Shown here: positions 52,337 through 61,869 of the stretch, in pieces | How the letters are laid out: each line of letters opens with the position of its first letter | Numbering within the stretch: position 1 is the first letter of the stretch | Assembly: GCA_963932145.1 (NCBI GenBank) | Contig: OZ010571.1 | Span: 116,874,946 to 116,938,945, forward strand | Source: Acanthosepion lycidas | Taxonomy: Eukaryota > Mollusca > Cephalopoda > Sepiida > Sepiidae | DNA length: 64,000 nt | Direction of reading: 5' to 3' | The notes under the pieces: generated by a model | Told to the model about the DNA's origin: nothing | Databases searched by the model: none | The model's input: the letters and a program-made list of their open reading frames with translations, nothing else | Program-made: the position numbers and the translations under genes

Positions 52337-52862
52337 ACATTATGATAGATAGATAGATAGATAGCTAGATAGATAGATAGATCCGAAGAGACTTAGATAA
52401 TTAACAAGCTGAGATATATATGGACATGCAAAGACAGGGATAGGTATATAGTTAATGAACAAAATGATATGAAAAAAACTGAAATAAATAGTTGGATAGA
52501 TATATAAGGAATAGACTGATATAGATAGACATACAGATATGAACAGACTGAGATATATAGATGGATAGATAGATCATGAATAGACAGAAATAGATAATGA
52601 ACAAACTGAGACAGATAGAAAATTAACAGGCTGAGATCGATACATTGATTGATATGAACAGACTGATAATAATTGATGGACAGATAGATAAAGAAAAGAC
52701 TGAGACATCTAGATAGATAAATATCTAGCGAGCTAGACAGATAGAGAGATAGGTAGATAATGAAAATACTGTGATTAATAGATAAATAGATAATGGAAAT
52801 GCTGAGATTATTAGATAGATAAAATAGATAGAGAATTAACAGAGATATGTAGATAATAAAAA

Positions 52863-52926
<64 letters not shown>

Positions 52927-53150
52927 GATAGATAATGAAATTCTGAGATTAATAGGTAGATAATGAAAAAACTCATACACATAGATAGATAAGGAACAAA
53001 TTGATATAAATAGATTGGTAGAGTGTGATCAAAATGAGATAAATAATAAAACGAGTGAGATAGATAGATAGATAGATAGATACATAAATGAAAGACTGAT
53101 ATAGAAAGATAATAAAAAGTCTGTAATAGATACATAAATAGATATGAACA
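52337..53150. repeat. Degenerate GATA-based minisatellite, about 0.8 kb
   Basis: It starts as pure (GATA)n at 52347-52382. It then becomes irregular units of about 30-60 bp, each with GATAGATA plus a spacer such as ATGAACAGACTGAGATA or ATGAAAATACTGAGATT. A 60-bp (TA)n sits inside at 52864-52921 and another GATA run at 53060-53080. The minus frames of 195 and 126 codons (Y, L, S and I rich) arise from the lack of stops in TATC/ATCT units. Confidence 0.88.
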
Positions 53151-53405
53151 GATTACGATAAATAGTAGAATTAAATTGTTTAAAAGAGTAAAGTGACGGC
53201 AAATACATTTGAGCATTACCTGAAATATTTACGAATTAAAATACATGTAAATATATTTTTTGTTTATTGAAACATTCAACAGAATTGAATGGTCGTTTAA
53301 TACCCATACAGATATATAAGATAGGTTTTTGTGAAGATATATACAAATACTTGGATAATGGTGTTCTTATTGTTTCACAATGCGATATACAAAAAACGTT
53401 ACCGT
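53151..53405. other. Unassigned AT-rich sequence
   Basis: Nothing recognised. Confidence 0.35.
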
Positions 53406-53406
53406 G

Positions 53407-53500
<94 letters not shown>
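53406..53500. repeat. Poly(A)-(TA)n-(GT)n
   Basis: About 28 A residues, 50 bp of TA, 16 bp of GT. The A-run could be the tail of a retroposed plus-strand sequence, but nothing upstream is recognisable. Confidence 0.95.
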
Positions 53501-53501
<1 letters not shown>

Positions 53502-54288
53502 ATGTATATACGCACGCACACATATGTCTTTGTATGTGTATATTTAAGTAGCAATTTCTCTTCCATGCACATTTTAGGGAATACGACAGACAAGATGTTT
53601 TTATCTATTTTTTATACAATTAATCATGCTGTCGAATTTTTTTTTTCTTTTCAGATGATAAATTATATCCGAAAGTTCATTTTATCCGAAAATGTCCTCT
53701 ATACATTTAGTCATTTTCAAGGATTAAATATTTTAACTGTAAAGTAAGAAATGGTTCGTTTATGTATGTATTTAAATAATGTTTTCAATTTTCAAAATAC
53801 AGTCAACATTTTGTGTCCATGTTCATATTTGATATTATTAAGTATTACTTGTATTTATTAATAAGGCTTCCATTCTTTTCAGCCTTTTTTTTTTTTCATG
53901 TAGATGATGCTATTGTATTTGCGTTGTCAACAACTATGTTATGAATTATGCCCGGTAGGTCTTCATGGATATTAAATGAGATCTAATTCAGCTATGGTCA
54001 GAAAGGTGTAGAGTGATTCTTCGTGTCAAATATGTTGTAGCATGTCCTGTATAATTATTTACGAATTTTCATTGAGCAGGAATACGATTCTTTAATGGAC
54101 ATTTAAATTCGTAAATAACATTTGCCCTATTTAATTTTGTTCTAAGCAATGCATTATTATTTCTAACTATAAGGTTAGAGGGAGGTTTAAAAGTTTTTGT
54201 AATATTTTTTTTTTCTTTTCTCTACTGGTGCTGTACATTTTTTTATAATGTTTTTATTCTAACTTCGGCTTCTTTATAATTATATATC
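53501..54288. other. Unassigned AT-rich sequence
   Basis: Nothing recognised. Confidence 0.45.
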
Positions 54289-54322
54289 GAAATTCGTACA
54301 GCGGTGTAAGTTAAAATATTTA

Positions 54323-54362
<40 letters not shown>

Positions 54363-54539
54363 GTCTGTGGATGACAAGATATGCTCCTGAATAATTTATT
54401 TCGATTCAGCTGTCTGGGGTAGCATGTGTGGGTTTGTAAAACAGTGACTATTACGTCTAATATAACAAGACTCTTCGGTACAGCGAATCGAGATCTCTCA
54501 CTCACTTATCTAAAAATAAATACACTTAAATTCACCTTC

Positions 54540-54625
54540 ATCCCTGTCGCGCGCCGTCTGCTTAGAGGTAGAATCTCCGACTGACGCCAATTAAGACGGG
54601 ATTCTATCCTAGCTAAAGTCAAATG
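54540..54625 (+). repeat. tRNA-headed SINE-like unit
   Basis: CTGCTTAGAGGTAGAATCTC (D-arm and box A) and ACGGGATTCTATCCTAGC (T-arm-like, box B changed from GGTTCGA) at tRNA spacing, in a GC-richer patch (GTCGCGCGCCG). The resemblance is nearest tRNA(Gly)-type heads. The acceptor stem is not closed. Confidence 0.5.
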
Positions 54626-54665
54626 GACGTCTAGCCACACGGATGAGCTGTGATACCGCGAAACA

Positions 54666-54666
<1 letters not shown>

Positions 54667-54717
<51 letters not shown>
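54667..54717. repeat. (TA)n
   Basis: About 51 bp of TA. Confidence 0.97.
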
Positions 54718-54719
<2 letters not shown>

Positions 54720-55029
54720 GGAAAAAATATTCTTCTGTTTGGCGCGATTCGTTCTTTTGGGCTTAATCGGACAAAATTTGTATATTGGTTCGGCTACGCA
54801 TGCGCACGAACGAGGGATGCTGGAATTTTATTTTTTTATTAATCAAGCCGATTAATTTAGATTTTATTACTTTATCTTTCTATCGCTTCTGTTATTAGGT
54901 AGACCAACCATGAAAATATTAGATATGCAAGGAATTGTGAAATGTTGTAAAAACAGGACTCAAAATTCCAACTATATACCTTAATGAACATTTTAATTAC
55001 GATAATTCATTTCGCATTTTTAATTCTGC

Positions 55030-55061
<32 letters not shown>

Positions 55062-55296
55062 CCATTCACCCTATTTGCATTTTTATGTAATTCCTATGAT
55101 AATGTATTATTTTATTACATGCTTTATATGTTAGGAATTCACAATGACATCGATCGTTAATCGGTTTTCGTAATTTTATTTTTATGTAATATTCTACTGA
55201 TAAATTGTTATTTTTTGTCTGAATTACTATTTTCTTCAAGCTTTATAACAATTCATTTTCATTCTTTCTTTTAACTTACAACGCTGTACGAATTTC

Positions 55297-56073
55297 CATC
55301 TATATCCATCTTTAATATTGTAATTATTCGGCCATGATATTACTTCATGTTGATTTAGTTTTTTTTCTAATTATGTGTGTCATTACTCAACTAACTTCAT
55401 ACACATGCATTTAATCATGGTTAGCTGGAGATAACTAGATTATGATATAATTAGAATGCAATTGTGTCCATTTGATATTTATTTACTTTATTATGTTTAT
55501 AATTATTTTATGAATAAATCAATCCTTTGATAATGTAGAACCCACCGAGTGTATATTCTTTGAGAATATATTCAGTAAACACTTGCATGAAAATAAGAAA
55601 TTTAAATACAGTAATACAATATGAACATTCCATGTTTATCAAACAGAATAATTCATTATAATCAACAGCGGCAGTAAATTATATAAAGAATTTATACATT
55701 CATTCGTTGGAGCTGAAAAAATGTAAACATTTCTTTATAATATTAAGTAATTAATTAAATATGAATATTTTTTATCTATGTGTATTTAAGATTAGCTTTG
55801 CTTCATGAAACTCAAAACTGTCAATATTAATTGAAGGAAATTATATGCTAAGAAAATCTTCGCAGACACAATCTTGTTGAGCGTTAATTAACACCAAGGC
55901 ATTCTTAAATAGTGACTAATTCTGATTACACTGTCATACGACAATATTAATTGGATATTGGGATTTAGGGATTTCTTAATCATAGCGCAAGTGTAGACGA
56001 ACCAATACCATATAAATAGATTTAAAATCTATGTAAGCAATGTTTAAAATATTCTCTCTCTCGCTTTTCCTCA

Positions 56074-56074
<1 letters not shown>
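55297..56074. other. Unassigned AT-rich sequence
   Basis: Nothing recognised. Confidence 0.45.
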
Positions 56075-56166
<92 letters not shown>

Positions 56167-56170
56167 ATAA
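56075..56170. repeat. (TA)n
   Basis: About 95 bp of TA with one TTA slip near 56155. Confidence 0.97.
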
Positions 56171-56884
56171 TGAAAAGGAAAATAGATTTATTATCCACAG
56201 TACTTTAGCATTTATTTTTTTAAAAAAAAAACAGTGCCCAATACACAGTAGAAAATAATATAATTATTTTGTAGATGTTTCCATCGCGACACAGAAATTG
56301 GTATATTTAAAAGCAAAATTGAATCTTAAATTAAACTTAAAATTTAAGTTCTGTTCCATTTTCAATAGTTGATGCGGATAAAGAAGACATTGATGACTTG
56401 TACGCATAAAAAAAGAAGTCAGTATCAACAGACAGAAACCTCTAACACCATACCTAACCTTAACCAAGTTTCAATTTGCCACATACAAATTTTACTTGTA
56501 TTCTTCATTCGTCACAAAAGCCAACACCCCTAAATAAAATTTCTGAATCGACATTACGCCAACAAGTTAAAATATCTAAAAGCCTGACATGTTTTGAAAA
56601 TTCTCTTCAGTTACTTCGTGAATTCTCATGTAACGAGTGTGACTGGAAGGAGTTACGCAGCATTTTTTACACACTCTACTCCTAAGTTATTTCCCCACGA
56701 GTAGTAAACGTGCTTTTGCCAATACGGATATCCTTTTTAATAAGGCCTAAATTCTGAGCTATTATTCTGCCACATGCATTACATATAAGTTTATAGATTG
56801 CGGAATATATGATTTCCTATATATATATGAGTAATTTGTCATTTTGCATTTCTTAATTTCGCTTATACTTGTTGTTTTTTTTTG
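56171..56884. other. Unassigned AT-rich sequence
   Basis: Nothing recognised. It ends in a T-run and G-run (56875-56900) at the edge of the mariner relic. Confidence 0.45.
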
Positions 56885-57705
56885 GGGGGGTTGGGGGGGT
56901 TGTTGACTCTACAGTATAGTAGGGTCACTTTAGTACAGTCTGTGAGAAAAAGGCCACCATACCGCAAATTACTCCACCATGAATTTTGGAACGGCATGCT
57001 GAACTTCTTGGCATCAACAACGCAAGCTCCAGTACGAACATTTCTGTGTTTTTTAGTGTCAATCTGAGGACAGTGCAACGGATTCGGAGAAAAGTTAGAT
57101 GCACCTAAAGGTCATTACGAAGGTGTTTGGGTATATCATTAGTGATGGCTAATTTATGCCTACATTCATTTTCCCAGATGTCCTCAGATTGAACACGGAG
57201 GTCTGCATCATATCCCTTGAATAAGTTGTGCTGCCCTGGGGCAGATGGGTTTTCATCTTGAAGAGACTATGTTTGACAACAGTACTCTGTAAGATACCAC
57301 ACAAGCAGGCGAATCCAGTCATGGCTGTCAGAAAATTTCTGTGATCATATTATACCTGACATCTAGCCACCTAACTTTCCAGACTGAAACACTCTTAATT
57401 ATTATATGCTGGTTGCAGTTTAACGAAACATAAAACACTAATTATAACACCAACATAAATCAATGATCATAGTAGTAATCAAGAGCTTAAACATGGAGGC
57501 CGTCCAGAAAAGACGCAGGAGATTCTTTAGTCGTTTGGGGGTAGTCGTTGTAGCCAATGCCGATTTTATTTAATACGTTTACTCTTCATTATTTCAATAT
57601 ATTTTCTATGTAATTTTAGTACATATACCTATTAAACTGTTTTCGTCAAGGCTATTTGTATTTTTACATAATTTAGTCGACAATTTATTCATCGCTACCC
57701 GTACA
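56885..57705 (+). mobile_element. Mariner-family relic 2, internally deleted
   Basis: Its 5' block (ACAGTATAGTAGGGTCACTT, TCTGTGAGAAAAAGG) and 3' block (CAATTTATTCATCGCTACC) match relic 1 at 26262-27056. Coding pieces in shifted frames: ISDG-FMPTFIFPDVLRLNTE, VVLPWG, QSWLSENFCDHIIPD and PPNFPD-NTLNYY (third catalytic Asp region). It keeps the FMPTFIFP segment that relic 1 lacks and loses other parts, so the two deletions are independent. All frames are broken. Confidence 0.82.
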
Positions 57706-58163
57706 TAAAAATTATATATATGTACGTATATAAGTAGCTTGCACTATTGTATTATTTTATTATGAAGGTGAGTCAATTTCATGAATTTCATATAATTTCA
57801 CTTATATGAAACTGAGTGGTATTTCTACCCAGAAAGAGTCCGATATCTGGCAAAAGAACGAATTATCGAATCAGATACTATATAGTCCAATATTTTCTAA
57901 TGGAAACTTCAGATAAATGATGCATGATGAGTTAAGATACTTAGTGTTAACAGCGATATGTACTATAATATTTTATTTCTGATTCAAGAATCCACAGACT
58001 TATAGATTTGGTTGTTAACCGGTCGAGAAATAGTCAATTATAAAAATTAAAAAAAGTAAGTATGGTCGCTTGATGAATTATGTACATCAGTCATTTTTTA
58101 TATTCGGCTCTTCCTCTTGTCGTTGTACCTAAACTATATACCACCTCTATAGTCAAATCAAAT
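57706..58163. other. Unassigned AT-rich sequence
   Basis: Nothing recognised. Confidence 0.4.
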
Positions 58164-58165
58164 AC

Positions 58166-58230
<65 letters not shown>
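58164..58230. repeat. (TA)n
   Basis: About 67 bp of TA. Confidence 0.97.
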
Positions 58231-58233
<3 letters not shown>

Positions 58234-58325
58234 CAAAGACGATGGAATACAGGTAGAAATCAATGTTTAGGACAGTGTAAGAATATAATATAAATAGGCA
58301 TAATCATTAATCTTCGATGATTGTA

Positions 58326-58449
58326 ATTTATTACATTGGAATCGTAATCACGATCAAATTCAACAGACCTAAATATTCAAAAAGGTATTTTCCGATTACT
58401 TTGCGAAATTTAGGTCGGATTGATTGGAACCTGATTACGATTCGAATGC

Positions 58450-58465
<16 letters not shown>
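58326..58465. repeat. Foldback element bordering (TA)n
   Basis: TAATTTATTACATTGGAATC, GTAATC and GACCTAAAT (58326-58376) pair with an inverted copy at 58409-58465. The arms are about 50 bp with several mismatches, separated by about 32 bp. The right end merges into (TA)n. Size and TA context fit a small MITE. Confidence 0.6.

Positions 58466-58522
<57 letters not shown>
58458..58522. repeat. (TA)n
   Basis: About 65 bp of TA starting at the right arm of the foldback. Confidence 0.97.
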
Positions 58523-58526
<4 letters not shown>

Positions 58527-58904
58527 GGTAATCTAATGTATATCATTTTCTTCGTGTACAGTAGAACGCCACGGTCTCTAGGATGAATTAGTTTGATTTA
58601 TGAACGTAAAACACGGTTAACTACTCAAATACCTGTACCCAATAAATATGTTTATTCCAGCCGCTGTAGTAAAAAAATTATGTCTTTTGTCGGGTGTCGT
58701 GTGACAGAGATTTGAATCCTTTCAATGCAATTTAGTAGAATGTTTTGTCTGATGTGTCTTGAGAGTATATCTCAAATGATATATTATATTCTTTGGATGT
58801 GCCGACTGAATCGTATATCTTAATTATGTCAATTATATTAGCATTGGAACATTAATTAAGAATGTGTTTGTTACTTTAATGCACTAGAGTCAAAAGATCA
58901 AGAT
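58523..58904. other. Unassigned AT-rich sequence
   Basis: Nothing recognised. Confidence 0.4.
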
Positions 58905-59005
<101 letters not shown>

Positions 59006-59079
59006 TATTTATACATTCTTTTTGTAGATACAAATGATACAAACAGTAAAATCGACATTGCTAACTGAAAAGCTCCTCT

Positions 59080-59160
59080 GTGTCTCAATCGGGGAAGCAC
59101 TTCAGGCTATATGACGGTTCCGTATAGAATATAGGTTCGATTCCTGTCGGGGAACGTATA
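59080..59160 (+). repeat. tRNA-headed SINE-like unit
   Basis: TGTCTCAATCGGGGAAGCAC (box A region) and a canonical box B TAGGTTCGATTCCTGTC (about 59129-59145). The middle is longer than a tRNA anticodon arm and the acceptor stem is not closed, so a SINE remnant is more likely than a tRNA gene. Confidence 0.55.
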
Positions 59161-60563
59161 TTTTCTATGAGGATGTATGTGTGTGTGTATGTTATTTATC
59201 AAGGTATAAAATATTTAAATTTGACAAAACATGACACAATAACAGTGAGTTATTTATGTAAGACTTTTTTTTAAATATTTTTTTTACTAAATATGAAAAT
59301 AATAATTGTAATATTAACCCTTTCCGTGTCACATGTTTTTTTAATATTCATTGACCGGAACATTATGGATAGATCTACTTAATATTTTCCCTTAAAAAAT
59401 TGTCAGGAAGGTCGATAAGTGTTTTCGCTCTTTACAATTTTGATGGGGAATTCTTACCAAACCTCTTTTCGAGATATTATGAAAAATTAATATCTTGAGT
59501 ATGTCATTAGTTTATGTTCGAGTTAGATGTGATATCCTGTTTGCTTCTTGCTCCAGTTGAAAATCCTCAAGTGATGTGATTTTATACAGTTCTATTTTCT
59601 GATTTTTAACTCTAGTCAACAATTTTCTAAAAATATCTCCTTGAATATTCTGGAGATTGTACGTTCATCCTAGATTTTCTTTTTCACAAACCACATATAA
59701 TATATTTTCCCTCGTGCTCATTAACATCATTAAATCTTTTATTGCGCGCCTCGAAGAGTTACAATTCTCAGTGGAAAAATATCATCATAAAGATTAAGGG
59801 AATATATCAGTAATGTGAGTTTACCTACCTGATAGCGTTTTAGCTTCATTACAGGAGGGAATTCGCCATCAGCAATATTCATTCTCTATTTTGAGAAAAT
59901 AGAAAGAACTTGAAATCATATCAAGATTTATTGTTTGAAAAACATTCTTAACAGGATTATGCAGATGAAAGAATTGCTAATAGCAGCTGTGCAATAATTT
60001 CTTAGGTAACAAAGTGAGGTGAGGAAAAGGACTATTAATCTTAAGATTGAATGTATGACAAAGAGAGAAACCATATCATTCAACTATGAGATGAAGACAT
60101 CAGAATTCAGTAATTACAGAAATTTAACTGTCTTGGAATAATTACAACTAATGGAATATATTTAACTGTAACCTGATGGTGAATTGATTCATTGAATGTT
60201 TCCTTCAAAATGCTAATAAAAAATTCGGTTGCTCTGAAATTAATGTCCGATATCAGGGGTAATTTTTATTCATTAATTAATGTATTTAAACCGTATTTAA
60301 ATCAGTCAAAATATAAATGCCCGGCATCTATATATGTATGTCAATGTGTTACATCGTTTTATAACTTTCCAAAAAAAAAAAACAATTAGTTTGGTACCAA
60401 TGAATCTTTGAAAGCATTTTCTGCATATTATTCGCAGCATAATGTCTTTTGGCACAACGGAATTTTATTTACACGTAAGTGAATATAACGAACCCAACGG
60501 GAATTGGAGCTCGGATATTCGATTAGCAAAGCCAAGCCATTATTCATTACAAAACCTCACATC
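59161..60563. other. Unassigned AT-rich sequence
   Basis: Nothing recognised. The part from 60400 to 60563 may be the 3' body of the 5S-derived unit. Confidence 0.45.
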
Positions 60564-60690
60564 CAAGATTACAGGAACTGGTATCCTCAAACGGTCACCC
60601 ATCTAGGTACTCAGCAGGCTCTATGTTACTTTACGTCCGTGATTTGGAGGGATCCGATGTTTCATCGTGAAGTTTCCTTAAGCCTTGAAG
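60564..60690 (-). repeat. 5S-rRNA-derived segment (5S SINE or pseudogene)
   Basis: Read on the minus strand it contains GAGTACCTAGATGGGTGACC, GTTTGAGGATACCAG and TCCTGTAATCTT. This follows metazoan 5S rRNA 3' half (TTAGTACTTGGATGGGTGACC, GCCTGGGAATACC, GGTGCTGTAAGCTT), including the box C control region (about 60579-60604). Upstream, ATCGGATCCCTCC and ACGTAAAGTAACATAGAGCC resemble the middle of 5S with box A. The 5' third is poorly matched. Not a functional 5S gene: helix positions are broken. 5S-headed SINEs (SINE3 type) are known, and the alternative is a lone 5S pseudogene. Confidence 0.65.
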
Positions 60691-61832
60691 TGACAGATAT
60701 ATGTTTTGCCTGAAGAATGCTCTTTTTAATATGGACGGAACATGTACGCAATGCGTAAAACTTTAGGAGAACGGAGGTTAAATAAGAACGCTGTTAATCC
60801 GAATAAAAGGAATCTGCATTATATTTTCTTAGTTACATTATAAAGTAAAGTAGTATGCCCAATTCAAAATTACTCGGAATACTGAAGCCCAGATAGACAG
60901 AGGGAATCATTAACCACACTACCTACCTAACGAAATCGTGCAAACGGTTTACTGAGTACATCCAATGTGGTAGTATGAGGCATATATTGCTTCGATTAAC
61001 AAAGAATAATAAATTGTGGAAAGTTCAGGGGTAAGTGTAAAAGCACGAACGTAAACATAAAATTATTCAAGAAGGAACGTAACACATAAAAGAAAATATT
61101 TTGTACTGTTGTTACTGATTCTGATACGACATCATGCAGGTATATTCCTGTTTTGACTGAATGAGTTTCTTGTATTTTTGTCACAATGGATATATCTTTG
61201 TAAATATTAGGGCTGTAAGGAACAATTTCTGAAAGATTAACATCTTTTGTGACAAGTGCAGGAAGAAGATGTCCGGGTCAGTAGTCCTTAACAATTGAAG
61301 TGAGATAATATATTGTCATTTATTGCCAGAGTTATTTCTTATCCATGTTTATCGTACAACCAGGATTGTTTAGTTCAGAAGGTTCAAGAGAGTTTATGGG
61401 AACAGGCGATAGAAGGAAAAAGAAGTGAACGATACAACATCCCTTCACAAAACCAAGCATTTTAATGCCAAGTTGAGACGGGATGTTGCGTATTAGGATG
61501 GTAAGTGATTTTTGAATATTTTTCTAAGATAAACATGGGGAGAAATACAGTATCAATGAATTAAACAGAAGCACAACTCTTTCTAAAAGTTGGAACACCA
61601 AGAAAATAAGATATCCAGATAATTATGTTTCTTTAACTGCTACAAAATATAGAACAGTGGGTTTCATCACGGTTGTCTGTTTTACATTTATAAAAATATA
61701 ACAGTCAATGATATCATAAAATCTACTGAATAAATTAGCAACATTTAACATTGTCGCTCGAACTAAACTAGTGCTGCCATGCACAGGTATATTTATATTA
61801 GGAGAAATGAAAAAGTGGATAAAGTTTTCATG
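60691..61832. other. Unassigned AT-rich sequence
   Basis: Nothing recognised. Confidence 0.45.
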
Positions 61833-61863
61833 CAACGCGTTTCGTCCGTTAGGACTTCATCAG
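61833..61863 (-). ncRNA. Weak hammerhead-like core
   Basis: On the minus strand: CTGATGA (61857-61863), stem GTCC/GGAC with loop TAAC, GAAA (61840-61843), then ACGCGT (61835-61840) as a loopless palindrome followed by T. Compared with the consensus it has one extra A before stem II, and stem I does not form well from the flanks. The core could fold only as a dimer if stem III is ACGCGT. It may be a decayed ribozyme or coincidence. Confidence 0.35.
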
Positions 61864-61869
61864 AATAAT

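Larger units (their letters stand above)
54289..55296. mobile_element. Candidate non-autonomous element with 28-bp inverted ends
   Basis: GAAATTCGTACAGCG and GTGTAAGTTAAAA at 54289-54316 recur inverted at 55269-55296 with one mismatch. The 1-kb interior holds a (CA)n-(TA)n patch (54324-54361), a tRNA-like head (54540-54625), (TA)n (54667-54717) and (CTAT)n (55031-55062), and no transposase. No clear target duplication outside the arms. Two unrelated copies of one small repeat in opposite orientation is the alternative. Confidence 0.5.

Noticed and set aside
52393..52980. 195-codon minus-strand open frame
   Set aside because: Rich in Y, I, L and S because it translates TATC/ATCT repeat units. 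No domain, and it includes a pure (TA)n block.
59080..59160. Functional tRNA gene
   Set aside because: Box B is canonical, but the acceptor stem does not pair and the middle is too long, so I call it a SINE-like remnant. The same applies to 27075, 54540 and 18625.
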